From: Myxococcales bacterium
GTDB lineage: Bacteria; Myxococcota_A; Polyangia; Palsa-1104; JAEUJZ01
Reading direction: 5' to 3'
Assembly: GCA_016794465.1 (NCBI GenBank)
Contig: JAEUKA010000093.1
Location: 1-32,252 of the forward strand
Length of the DNA: 32,252 nucleotides
Position 1 is the stretch's first letter; every line of letters starts with the position of its first letter. The notes under the pieces were generated by a model. It did no database searches. It saw nothing but the letters and a program-made list of their open reading frames with translations, and was not told the origin of the DNA. The position numbers and the translations under genes are program-made. This document shows positions 8,702-20,838 of the stretch, one piece after another.

Positions 8702-9517
8702 ATGCGACAGCAGATGCTCCTAGCGACTGCGCTTGTGGCGACCCAGCTCGTCGGCCACAGTGCGCATGCGCAGATCCAGCCGACCGGTTCCAGTGCCTGG
8801 CCCAGCGCCTCGCCCGCCCAGCCACCGGGGAACCTGCCCCCGCCGCAAGACCAGCCCACTGCGCCCGCCCAGCCGCAGCCAGATCCGGGAGGGACTGTGC
8901 CGCCGCCCGCGTCCACGCCGCCGCTCGGGTCCACGCCGCTGCCCGCGTCCACGCCGCCGCTCGGGTCGCCGCTGCTCCGCCATGCCCCCCGGGTGTTCAG
9001 CTTTACCGCCGGCTATGTCTATGTGCCGCTGAGTCAGCTGCCAGTGGCCCGGTCCGCACCCGAGTCCGGCACCGGTCGCTATCAGCATCACGGGCTGCGA
9101 CTCGACTGGAAGGCCGGCTGGCAGGTCGGAGGCTTTCAGTCGGGCTGGGGCTCGTACGTCGGCTTCTTTGCCGGCTTCTTCTATCACTTCGGGGGCGAGC
9201 TGGCCGACAGCCTGGGCATCAACTACGGCATCTTCGCCAAGCACACCCTGTTTCCCAGCCTGCGCGTGCGGCCGTTTCTGGCCTATGGACTCGGTGCCAC
9301 CCAGGTGTGGGTCCGCGAGCTAGAGGGTCGCGGCATCGGCCATGTGACACGGCTGTCAGCGGGACTCGACACCAAGGTCTCCGAGCGGCTGGCGATCGAG
9401 CTCGAGCTGGCCTACCAGTTCAACATCCTGGCCAGCTTCGCGGTCCCGCCCAACCCCCCAGGCAGCTTCGACTTCCACACGCTCAGCCTAACCGCCGGCA
9501 TCTGGTACGGGCGGTAG
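8702..9517 (+). CDS. Exported proline-rich outer-membrane beta-barrel-like protein
   Basis: 271 residues from the ATG at 8702. I prefer this start to an upstream in-frame one because it begins a typical signal peptide (MRQQMLLATALVATQLVGHSA, cleavage probably after AHA near residue 23). A disordered Pro/Ser/Thr linker follows (about 25-95), including two copies of PASTPPLGS. The rest alternates aromatic and glycine residues in short amphipathic strands (FSFTAGYVYV, YVGFFAGFFYHF, RPFLAYGLGATQ, HTLSLTAGIWYGR) and ends on an aromatic-containing strand, as outer-membrane beta-barrels do. It is probably an 8-strand barrel of OmpW/OmpA-like size. The substrate or partner cannot be told. Confidence 0.7.
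   Translation: MRQQMLLATALVATQLVGHSAHAQIQPTGSSAWPSASPAQPPGNLPPPQDQPTAPAQPQPDPGGTVPPPASTPPLGSTPLPASTPPLGSPLLRHAPRVFSFTAGYVYVPLSQLPVARSAPESGTGRYQHHGLRLDWKAGWQVGGFQSGWGSYVGFFAGFFYHFGGELADSLGINYGIFAKHTLFPSLRVRPFLAYGLGATQVWVRELEGRGIGHVTRLSAGLDTKVSERLAIELELAYQFNILASFAVPPNPPGSFDFHTLSLTAGIWYGR
8906..8966 (+). repeat. In-frame 36-bp tandem repeat in the linker
   Basis: A 25-bp block beginning CCCGCGTCCACG is repeated exactly at 8906-8930 and 8942-8966 (period 36 bp, 12 codons). It encodes the duplicated PASTPPLGS of the barrel protein's linker, so a change in copy number would alter linker length without a frameshift. Confidence 0.8.
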
Positions 9518-9579
9518 GCAGCCTTGCACTTTGGGCTCCTCGCTCACTTTTGAGACGCGCGGCGAGGACGTGGGTCCGG

Positions 9580-9585
9580 TAGGAT
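9580..9585 (+). promoter_or_regulatory. Possible -10 box next to a start codon
   Basis: TAGGAT ends 6 nt before the glycogen phosphorylase ATG at 9592. There is no Shine-Dalgarno sequence in that gap, so a leaderless or near-leaderless message is possible. Confidence 0.3.
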
Positions 9586-9591
9586 GCGCGT

Positions 9592-12132
<2,541 letters not shown>

Positions 12133-12144
12133 CGACTCGCGCAC

Positions 12145-12894
12145 ATGACGCTGCTGCTGCCGCGTGAGCATGGGGCGTATGGACAGCTGCTGCTGCCTCT
12201 CCTGGCGGCGCTGGGGCTGTGGGGGTCGCCACGACCGGTGAGCTGGCTGATTGGGCTTACGGCGGTGGTGCTGTTCTGGGCACACGAGCCGCTGCTGGTC
12301 TGGCTCGGGCAGCGCGGCACCCGGCCCAAGCGCGAGCGGGGACGACGGGCGGGATGGCTGATTCTGCTGCTGCTCGGCGTGGCGACTTGCGCGCTCTTTG
12401 CGGGGCTGAAGCTGCTGCCACGGGGGCTGTGGTGGGCGCTGGGACTGCCGGCAGGTCTGGGGCTGCTGGTGCTGCCATGGCTGCTGCTTCACAAAGAAAA
12501 GACCACCGCTGCCGAGCTGCTGGTCGCGGTGGCGCTGTCGGCGTGGGCGGTGCCGGTCTTGCTCAGCAAAGGGGTGGCGCTGTCGCGGTCGCTGCAGCTG
12601 TGGCTGGTGATGGTCGAGCTGTTTGGGGTCGCGGTGCTCGGGGTGCGCGGGCTCATGCAGAAGCTGTCGATCGGCTGGTCGCTGGGCGCGGCAGGGCTGG
12701 GCCTTATCGGGTCGCTGTGGGCCCATCAGCTCGGGCTGCTGCCGGAACAGGTGGTGGTCGCGATGCTGCCGACGTGCGGGCTGGCCTTCGTGCTGTTCCT
12801 GGCTCGACCCGGTCCGCGCTACCTGCGGCAGGTCGGCTTTGGCATCCTCGCGGTGGCGCTGCTGGAGATCCTGCTGCTGGCACGGCTCGGGTAG
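12145..12894 (+). CDS. YwiC-like integral membrane protein
   Basis: 249 residues, almost entirely hydrophobic with about eight predicted membrane helices. The N-terminal PREHGAYGQLLLP is the hallmark of the YwiC-like family, whose biochemical role is unknown. A basic loop (RPKRERGRRAG, near residues 58-69) is likely cytoplasmic. It starts 12 bp after the phosphorylase stop and is probably co-transcribed with it, but no functional link is evident. Confidence 0.85.
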   Translation: MTLLLPREHGAYGQLLLPLLAALGLWGSPRPVSWLIGLTAVVLFWAHEPLLVWLGQRGTRPKRERGRRAGWLILLLLGVATCALFAGLKLLPRGLWWALGLPAGLGLLVLPWLLLHKEKTTAAELLVAVALSAWAVPVLLSKGVALSRSLQLWLVMVELFGVAVLGVRGLMQKLSIGWSLGAAGLGLIGSLWAHQLGLLPEQVVVAMLPTCGLAFVLFLARPGPRYLRQVGFGILAVALLEILLLARLG

Positions 12895-12931
12895 CCTCGG
12901 CGGGGGGCTGCGGTCTGCGGCCAGCTTGCGC

Positions 12932-12937
12932 TAAGAT
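12932..12937 (+). promoter_or_regulatory. Possible -10 box close to a start codon
   Basis: TAAGAT lies 9 nt before the ATG at 12947 in the 52-bp gap after the YwiC-like gene. No good -35 box is seen. Confidence 0.3.
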
Positions 12938-12946
12938 GTCGGCACG

Positions 12947-13423
12947 ATGCGCCTGCTCAAGACCGTGGAGTCATTCCTACGCGACGATGGCTGGGACTTT
13001 TCGCCGATCGAGAGTCGCAGCGTCCTCAAGACCGGCTACCAAGGCGAGAACGGCAGCTGGACCTGCTACGCCCAGACCCGCGAAGACGACCAGCAGTTCC
13101 TGTTCTATGCCCTGTGCCCGATCCGCGCCCCCGACAAGAAGCGTGCCGCCGTCGCCGAGTTCATCACCCGCGCCAACTACGGCATGGTCATCGGCAACTT
13201 CGAGATGGACTACGAAGACGGCGAAGTCCGCTTCAAGTGCAGCATCGACCTCGAGGGCAGCGACCTGACCGAGCCGCTCGTCCGCAGCGCCGTCTACTGG
13301 GCGGTGATGATGATGGACAAGTACCTGCCCGGCCTGCTCAAGGTCATCGGCGGCAGCACTCCCCCCGCCGAAGCCATCGACGAGATCGAAGCCCAAGACC
13401 ACCCCGACCCCACCAAGTCCTAA
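12947..13423 (+). CDS. YbjN-domain protein
   Basis: 158 residues, acidic, with the alternating helix/strand pattern of the YbjN (type III secretion chaperone-like) family: an N-terminal helix (LLKTVESFLRDDGWDF), paired strands 'SWTCYAQTREDDQQFLFYALCPI', a central helix 'VAEFITRANYGM', the motif 'IGNFEMDYEDGEVRFKCSID', and a C-terminal helix ending in 'MMMDKYLPGLLKVI'. Members act as small cytoplasmic chaperone- or regulator-like proteins. No specific partner can be proposed. The 46-bp repeat begins 3 bp after its stop. Confidence 0.8.
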   Translation: MRLLKTVESFLRDDGWDFSPIESRSVLKTGYQGENGSWTCYAQTREDDQQFLFYALCPIRAPDKKRAAVAEFITRANYGMVIGNFEMDYEDGEVRFKCSIDLEGSDLTEPLVRSAVYWAVMMMDKYLPGLLKVIGGSTPPAEAIDEIEAQDHPDPTKS

Positions 13424-13426
13424 CCA

Positions 13427-13472
13427 AACCAGTCCCCACGCGCTGCCGCCGCCTTCCCGCTTGTGCCCGATC
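13427..13472. repeat. 46-bp repeat, left copy flanking the AlbA_2 gene
   Basis: This segment matches 15534-15579 at 42 of 46 positions in the same orientation. It starts 3 bp after the YbjN stop codon. Its central part (GCCGCCTTCCCGCTTGTG) is also related to the unit of the 43-bp tandem array at 15561-15776. Confidence 0.85.
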
Positions 13473-13510
13473 CGTCGCTCGATAGCCAAAACGTGCGCTG
13501 CCTGATATGG

Positions 13511-15505
13511 ATGACGCTCGTCATGACACACACCGATCTGGACCTGACCGAGCTGGCCACCCGCGAGAGCGAGCAAGTGGAGTGGAAAGAGAACGTCGCG
13601 AGTGTCGAAGATGTGGTGCAGACGGTGGTGGCGTTTGCCAACGACCTGGCAAACCTCGGCGGTGGGTACGTGATCTGTGGCGCCCGCGAAGTGAAGGATG
13701 AGCATGGCTTCCAGCGGCTGGAGCAGCTCGGCATGACCGCCGCTCGCTGTCGCGAAGTAGAGGAGCGGACGCTGGCCTTGTGCCGCAGCCACGTCGATCC
13801 GCCGCTGGTCCCGCTGGCCAGCGAGCTTACGACCGCCGATCCTTCCCGCCGCATGTTGGTATTTGTTGTTCCGCGCTCTCAGCGGGCCCACAGCTATCGA
13901 CAAAAGACCGATACCGGCAAGTACTATATTCGCGTGGGCAGGCAGACCGTGGAAGCCCGCAATGGCCTGCTCCGCGAGCTACTGGTCCGCAAGGGAGACA
14001 TCGAGCCCTGGGATTACCAGCCCTGCAAGACCGCCACTGTGGCCGATATCGATCTGATTGCCCTGCGCGATGCGATGCAGCGTATGGGTGTTTTTGATCC
14101 AGCACGGGGACTGGAGCCGTTTCTATCGGATGTGACTCGTCTGCATGCACTGACGCCTTCGCTGTGTGTAAGAAGTCCGCTCTCGCCAAGCACCCCCAAT
14201 ACCACGGATGCCTTTTGTCCCAGAAACTTCACCATCCTGCTGTTTGGGCGTGATGTGCAGCGACATGTCCCTGGAGCCTATGCAATTTTCTCGATTTATC
14301 CTGGCACCGACCGCTCAGAGCCGTGGGCAGAGCGACATGAAGTTGTTGGTAACTTGCTAGAGCAAGAACGACAGCTTCGCGAGCTGCTCAATACGCATGC
14401 GTATATCCTGTTTGATAAGCAGAACGCCAGCACTCCCAATGTCGTGAAGTATCCTCAGAAGGCGCTCAAGGAAGCGATGATCAATGCGCTCGCTCACCGG
14501 GACTATGCCCAGCATGATCCGCTGCGTATCACGGTGTTTGCCGACCGCATCGAGATTGTCTCGCCCGGCTCGCTGCCGCTGGGTATCAAGGTTGCCGACT
14601 TCCGCGCAGGTCGTGTCACCGCCAAGTGGCGCAACCAGTCCCTCGCCTGGTTTTTCAATCGACTACAGCTGGCGCAGGCGGAAGGCCAAGGCATATCGAC
14701 CATTCTGCGTGAAATGAAAAATGAAGGCTGCCCGCAGCCTTCGTTTGATGCCAATGAGGATCGCGTAACCTGCGTGTTGCCCGCCCATCCCCGCCATGCA
14801 CTGATGCGTGATCTGCAGCGAGTCGAGCAAGCCTTGGTGCTTGGAAATGCCACTGCAGCCCAAAAGCAGGTACGTGATCTACTCGACCGAGATCCCTTCA
14901 ATTACCGAACGGTTCAGTTGTTTTGCGAAGTTCAAAGATATGCCAAGAACCTACTACCAGTCTTAGAGTTTGTACGCGCGCACCAGTCCGATCTGGCTCG
15001 CTTCAATGCCGCCTGTCAGGTTGCGCTGGCAGAGGCGTTGACCAGCCTATCCACCACGCAAGACTCAGAAGCAATGAGCCTTGCTCGCCAGCTGATTAGC
15101 CTGGCTTCGGCAGGAAAGTTTGAGCTTACGGAGGTACGGCGGCTGATTCTGGCCATGTTCGAGCTGGGACAAGAGCAAGAGGTTCTGACCTTTATCGACC
15201 GCGCTATGAATGAACGAATGGACTGGAAGACCAACCCTGCGCTGCTCCAGCTGCGCGGTCGAGCGCTGCTCCAGCTGGCCAAGCGCTGCTCGCAGAACGC
15301 CCGCAATAACAGCTCGCTATCGGCCCGTCTGCGCGGTCGAGCGTGGGATGAGTGTCGGCGCTATCTGGCAGAGGCGGAGCACGATCTGCGGGAAGCGCTC
15401 GCTCACGGACCGGACCCGATTGTGCTTGATCACATCCGCACCGGCCTCGACTTTGTCCAGACGCTCAAGGGCTTTGCCGAAAAGCCGCGCGCCAAGCCAC
15501 GGTAA
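13511..15505 (+). CDS. AlbA_2 (Schlafen-like) / RecG-type HATPase_c_4 protein with TPR-like tail
   Basis: 664 residues from the ATG at 13511. ATG 13523 is equally plausible. A GTG at 13463 also opens this frame, but it falls inside the 46-bp repeat and is disfavoured. Residues ~12-140 are an AlbA_2 domain (ESEQVEWKENV, then GGGYVICGA and a YYIRVGRQT strand). A region up to ~420 has the C-terminal module typical of these proteins (ALKEAMINALAHRDY and 'DRIEIVSPGSLPLGI', HATPase_c_4-like). The last ~230 residues are helical repeats of TPR/bacterial-transcriptional-activator type (VRDLLDRDPFNYRTVQLF). Such proteins act as DNA- or nucleic-acid-binding regulators and some belong to anti-phage islands. 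The second half is visibly less G/C-biased in third positions than its neighbours, which suggests transfer. Confidence 0.85.
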   Translation: MTLVMTHTDLDLTELATRESEQVEWKENVASVEDVVQTVVAFANDLANLGGGYVICGAREVKDEHGFQRLEQLGMTAARCREVEERTLALCRSHVDPPLVPLASELTTADPSRRMLVFVVPRSQRAHSYRQKTDTGKYYIRVGRQTVEARNGLLRELLVRKGDIEPWDYQPCKTATVADIDLIALRDAMQRMGVFDPARGLEPFLSDVTRLHALTPSLCVRSPLSPSTPNTTDAFCPRNFTILLFGRDVQRHVPGAYAIFSIYPGTDRSEPWAERHEVVGNLLEQERQLRELLNTHAYILFDKQNASTPNVVKYPQKALKEAMINALAHRDYAQHDPLRITVFADRIEIVSPGSLPLGIKVADFRAGRVTAKWRNQSLAWFFNRLQLAQAEGQGISTILREMKNEGCPQPSFDANEDRVTCVLPAHPRHALMRDLQRVEQALVLGNATAAQKQVRDLLDRDPFNYRTVQLFCEVQRYAKNLLPVLEFVRAHQSDLARFNAACQVALAEALTSLSTTQDSEAMSLARQLISLASAGKFELTEVRRLILAMFELGQEQEVLTFIDRAMNERMDWKTNPALLQLRGRALLQLAKRCSQNARNNSSLSARLRGRAWDECRRYLAEAEHDLREALAHGPDPIVLDHIRTGLDFVQTLKGFAEKPRAKPR

Positions 15506-15533
15506 GGTCTTCGGATCGGCTGGATCGGGGGTC

Positions 15534-15579
15534 AACCAGTCCCCACCCGCACCCGCCGCCTTCCCGGTTGTGCCCGATC
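15534..15579. repeat. 46-bp repeat, right copy flanking the AlbA_2 gene
   Basis: Same orientation as 13427-13472, with 4 mismatches. It begins 28 bp after the AlbA_2 gene's stop codon and leads directly into the tandem array, whose first unit it overlaps. Confidence 0.85.
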
Positions 15580-15776
15580 AGGGGTTGGATCATCACCTGG
15601 CACGTTCTTGCTTGTGGCGGACCATGATCTGGATCATCCCTGCCGCCTTCTTGCTTGTGGCGGACCATGATCTGGATCATCCCTGCCGCCTTCTTGCTTG
15701 TGGCGGGGGATGACTGGAGTCTTCCTGGGCGCCTTCCGGTAGCTGGCGGGGATGATCGCAGACTTGTTTGGCGTCC
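15561..15776. repeat. Five-unit 43-bp tandem array
   Basis: The 273-bp gap between the AlbA_2 gene and the mannanase-like gene is almost filled by five head-to-tail units starting at 15561 (44 bp, divergent), 15605, 15648, 15691 and 15734 (43 bp each). Units 2 and 3 are identical; units 1, 4 and 5 are decayed copies. Each unit opens with TTCTTGCTTGTGGCGG or a variant, and with the preceding GCCGCC this gives a small CCGCC/GGCGG inverted repeat. Units 2 and 3 also contain ATGATC-TG-GATCAT. No gene is supported in the gap. Confidence 0.9.
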
Positions 15777-15778
15777 GA

Positions 15779-17617
15779 TCAGCGACTGGCGGGCGGGATC
15801 GTGGGACGGAGGGTGACTCGCAGGGGGCCGTAGTCGGACTTGGGCAGGGCGGGGTCGCGCGCGTCGCCGTACAGGCACAGGCCGTTGGCTTTGGGGCCGG
15901 CGGGCACGACCAGGCGCAGGGTGTGCTCGCCACGGAGCAGCTTGTCGAGCAGCTGCGGGTCGCGGCTGCGGAAGCGATACCACGTACCCCGGCCATCGTC
16001 GGTCATGATCGGCTGCTCCGCGAGCGGAACGCCGTCCAGCTCGACCCGCAAAAGGGTGCCACCGTCCGCAGGCGCCGACGCCCCGGGCCACTCTGCCGAC
16101 AGGCGCGCCATAAGCTCGATCTCGGCCAGGGCGGGGGGCCGCAGCGCGGGCGGGGGCGACAGGAAGCGGAACTCGACCTCGCCGCTCTCGGCCCCATAGA
16201 AGTGGACCGCCGGCTTGCCGTCCCACACCCCCAGCCGGGCAAAGCGCGCGACCCGAAACGACGGCGGCGGCAGGGGCAGATGCAGCGAGCCGGTGACCGC
16301 GCGCTGCCACTGCCCAAGCGGCCTCGGCGACCCGTACAGGACCTGCTCGACGGGATAGAGCGGCTCCACCCCCTGCTGCGGCGACAGGCGCGGGTTGGGC
16401 GCAAACGGCTCGCCGCGCAGCACCCGGGTGCCAAAGTCGCGCAGCACCTGGCGGACATCATCGGTGAAGGGCCGATCGATGTAGATCCCAAAGTCGCGCG
16501 GCTTGCCGTGGAAGGGCTCGTAGATCCAGGCCAGCGCCCCCGCGCCTTGGTTCTGAAAGTGCCGCCCGAGCAGCTCGGCGAACCAGCGCGCGCGCGGCAG
16601 CCCCCGGTACTGCGGCCCCTGGTCGGTGCGAAAGCCGAACTCGCCAATCACCAGCGGCTTCTTCACCACAAACCGCGCCAGCTGCGCCCGGTCGTCGAGG
16701 AAGTCGTGCAGCCGCCCGAGCGACACCCCCGGCTGACCGTTCTGCAGATACAGGTGGCTGTCGACGTAGTCAATCCCCGGCAGCGAGTGCACCGCGATGA
16801 AGTCGGCCCGCTCCGAGCGCATCGCATAGCCCCACAGCCCCGCCGCCACCAAGTGGTTGGTGTCGAAGGTCTTGATGAACTGCGCCATCTCACGCACCCA
16901 GGCGAGCCGCGCCTGCCTCCCCGCTGGGGTATCGACGGTTGACTCGTTCATCAGCTCCCAGGCGAGGATGGTGGGATCGTCGCTGTAGCGCACGCCGGTC
17001 AAGCTGTTGACCCGAATCAGCAGCCGGCCCACATGGGCGCGGAACAGGGCATGGGCGCGCTCGTCGGTGTAAAACGACTCTTTGGCGATCCCGTCGCTGG
17101 GCAGCCCCAGCCAGCGCAGGTACATCGGCACGCCGCCATAGTCCGGCCAGTTGTTCGACAGGGTCAGGATCACCCGCACCTGGGCCCGCCGCGCCTCCAG
17201 CAGCACCCGGTCGAGGTGGAGCAGCGTCTCTTCAATCACCCGCTCGGGACCGGCGCGGAACAGGACATACTTGACCTCCCACTCGGAGGCATCGGGTCGG
17301 CCCTCGCCCAGGGCCCAGACTCGCGCGACGGGAAGGCCATCGTGGGCGAGCGCAGCGAACAGGGCCTCGGTGCTGCGGCGGTCGGTGTCGCCATGGATGG
17401 GGTTGACGTTGGCGCCGACAAAGCGAAACGGCTGGTCGCCAAGGACAAACTGCGTCCCCTCGACCTTCACAAACTGACCGGGAACAATCGGCGGCAGCGG
17501 CGGCGGCAGCGGCACCGCCTGGGCCAACGGCACCGCCAGCGGCACCGGACCCGCAGAGGCCAGCACGCCCCACAGACTCGCAGCCAGCACCCAGAAGACC
17601 CCCCACCGCTTGCGCAT
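15779..17617 (-). CDS. Secreted GH5-family mannanase-like glycoside hydrolase
   Basis: 612 residues with an N-terminal signal peptide (basic MRKRW, then a hydrophobic core to about residue 22) and a Pro-rich stretch. The (beta/alpha)8 catalytic domain spans about 46-415. The opening 'FVGANVNPIHG' and 'LTLSNNWPDYGG' are typical of GH5_7 endo-beta-1,4-mannanases. The acid/base glutamate is E225 in ILAWELMNES and the nucleophile is E326 in PLVIGEFGF; both are intact. The last ~190 residues are beta-rich ('PAVHFYGAESGEVEFRF', 'GTWYRFRSRDPQLLDKLL') and look like an accessory carbohydrate-binding domain. It should cleave mannan or a related beta-glycan outside the cell. It is a single gene, divergent from rpoZ. 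Confidence 0.88.
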   Translation of the reverse strand: MRKRWGVFWVLAASLWGVLASAGPVPLAVPLAQAVPLPPPLPPIVPGQFVKVEGTQFVLGDQPFRFVGANVNPIHGDTDRRSTEALFAALAHDGLPVARVWALGEGRPDASEWEVKYVLFRAGPERVIEETLLHLDRVLLEARRAQVRVILTLSNNWPDYGGVPMYLRWLGLPSDGIAKESFYTDERAHALFRAHVGRLLIRVNSLTGVRYSDDPTILAWELMNESTVDTPAGRQARLAWVREMAQFIKTFDTNHLVAAGLWGYAMRSERADFIAVHSLPGIDYVDSHLYLQNGQPGVSLGRLHDFLDDRAQLARFVVKKPLVIGEFGFRTDQGPQYRGLPRARWFAELLGRHFQNQGAGALAWIYEPFHGKPRDFGIYIDRPFTDDVRQVLRDFGTRVLRGEPFAPNPRLSPQQGVEPLYPVEQVLYGSPRPLGQWQRAVTGSLHLPLPPPSFRVARFARLGVWDGKPAVHFYGAESGEVEFRFLSPPPALRPPALAEIELMARLSAEWPGASAPADGGTLLRVELDGVPLAEQPIMTDDGRGTWYRFRSRDPQLLDKLLRGEHTLRLVVPAGPKANGLCLYGDARDPALPKSDYGPLRVTLRPTIPPASR

Positions 17618-17700
17618 CGCCCGTCATGGAATCGCACCGGCACCCCCGTGTCAATGCCTGGTCCATCGCCAGCACGCTGGTCCGCGCGCGCAACCCGACG

Positions 17701-17730
17701 TTGACAGGTAGCTAGGCGCAGGAATATACA
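17701..17730 (+). promoter_or_regulatory. Sigma-70-type promoter of the rpoZ operon
   Basis: TTGACA at 17701-17706 and TATACA at 17725-17730 are separated by 18 bp, the best consensus promoter in the window. Transcription would begin near 17737, giving a leader of about 60 nt with a good ribosome binding site before rpoZ. Confidence 0.7.
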
Positions 17731-17784
17731 AAGGTTCTTCTCATCCCTCGCGCAAGCCCGCTTTTGTGGCTGCGCACGCTTATC

Positions 17785-17790
17785 AGGAGA
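17785..17790 (+). promoter_or_regulatory. Ribosome binding site deciding a TTG start
   Basis: AGGAGA lies 6 nt before the TTG at 17797. This supports TTG over an upstream in-frame codon as the rpoZ start. Confidence 0.75.
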
Positions 17791-17796
17791 ACGACC

Positions 17797-18105
17797 TTGG
17801 CTCGCGTAACCGTTGAAGACTGTCTGGAGCGGATTCCCAATCGCTTTGCCTTGACGATGCTCGCCGCTGAGCGCGCCCGGCAGCTGGCCCAGAAGCGCAG
17901 CAAGCCGTTCATCAAGTGCGACAACAAGGCGGCGGTGACCTCGCTGCGCGAGATTGCCGACGGCAAGATCTGGTACCGCGAGGACGTTCGCGCCGAGATC
18001 GACAAGTACCTGGAAGAGATGAAGCTGCGGGGAGCGCGGCTGTCGGTGGTGCGACGCGAGCATCCGATCATCCGGCCCACCCCCGTCGAGACGACCGAAG
18101 AGTAG
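17797..18105 (+). CDS. rpoZ: RNA polymerase omega subunit
   Basis: 102 residues starting at TTG (mature-type beginning ARVTVEDCLERIPNRFALTM). The helix 'AAERARQLAQ' and 'NKAAVTSLREIADGKI' are the conserved RpoZ signature; the protein helps the beta' subunit fold and stabilises the polymerase. Expression should be set by the TTGACA/TATACA promoter upstream. It is followed by mutL with only 3 bp between, so the two genes are very likely one transcript. Confidence 0.95.
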   Translation: MARVTVEDCLERIPNRFALTMLAAERARQLAQKRSKPFIKCDNKAAVTSLREIADGKIWYREDVRAEIDKYLEEMKLRGARLSVVRREHPIIRPTPVETTEE

Positions 18106-18108
18106 CCC

Positions 18109-20115
<2,007 letters not shown>

Positions 20116-20151
20116 CAGCCACCCGAGCCGCAGTCCTTTCTGGCGGCGAAT

Positions 20152-20838
20152 TTGCCTGAAAATTTTCTTCTGTCTTGGGTCGCCCTTATCCTGCCGGACG
20201 TGGAGCTTGCTTCGCCGCGATCAGTTTCTCGCTTTGCTGTGGCTGCCAGGGTTGGCTCGTTTTACGGAGCCGTGACCGTGCTGGCGATCACGTGGGGTGC
20301 CCTGCGAGGACATCCGAACATCTTGCTCCTTACACGCTCGGCGGTGGGACTGCGGATGGGGCATCTTCTGTCGAGCGTCGCGCTCGGTGGTTCGCTGGGC
20401 CTGCTGCTGGTGCTGCTGACGCGCTATCTGCAAGAGCGCTTCTGCTGGGCCAAGACGCTCCACAACGAGTTCCGGCACGTGCTGGGCCCGCTAAATCGGC
20501 GCGATATCTTGGTGGTGGCGGCGGCGTCAGCGATCGGTGAAGAGTGCCTGTTTCGCGGCGCGCTGATGCTGCACCTGTGGCAGGCGATTCCGGGTCCGGC
20601 GGGACTCTTGGTGGGCGTGCTCGGATCGGCGCTGCTGTTTTCGCTGCTGCACATCGGACCGGGTAGTCAGTTTGTGCCGTGGACTGTGTCAGCGCTGCTG
20701 ATGGGCGTGGTACTGGGAGGACTGTTTGTGCTGACCGGGGACCTGCTGGCGCCGATTGCGGTTCACTTCACGGTGAACCTGCTCAACCTCAGCGACATCG
20801 TCCGCCGCGAGCTGCCGACCCAGACCGCGCTAGCTTAG
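20152..20838 (+). CDS. CPBP-family (CAAX-type) intramembrane metalloprotease
   Basis: 228 residues from a TTG start. The true start is uncertain because no ribosome site is clear and GTG codons lie further in. It has about six membrane helices. The three CPBP motifs are intact: EECLFRG (E130, E131, R135), FSLLHIG (F163, H167) and HFTVNLLN (H205, N209), which together bind the catalytic zinc. Family members are type II CAAX prenyl endopeptidase-like proteases, and some bacterial ones mature or confer immunity to peptides. It lies 36 bp after mutL and probably shares its transcript. Its end overlaps the convergent oxidoreductase gene by 9 bp. Confidence 0.88.
   Translation: MPENFLLSWVALILPDVELASPRSVSRFAVAARVGSFYGAVTVLAITWGALRGHPNILLLTRSAVGLRMGHLLSSVALGGSLGLLLVLLTRYLQERFCWAKTLHNEFRHVLGPLNRRDILVVAAASAIGEECLFRGALMLHLWQAIPGPAGLLVGVLGSALLFSLLHIGPGSQFVPWTVSALLMGVVLGGLFVLTGDLLAPIAVHFTVNLLNLSDIVRRELPTQTALA

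Noticed and set aside
12219..13268. 349-codon plus-strand frame overlapping the YwiC-like and YbjN-like genes
   Set aside because: Gly/Ala/Arg-rich out-of-frame shadow of two genes that each have family signatures.
15561..15776. CRISPR array
   Set aside because: The period is 43 bp but the would-be spacers are themselves repeated or decayed copies, and no cas gene is nearby; it is a tandem repeat.
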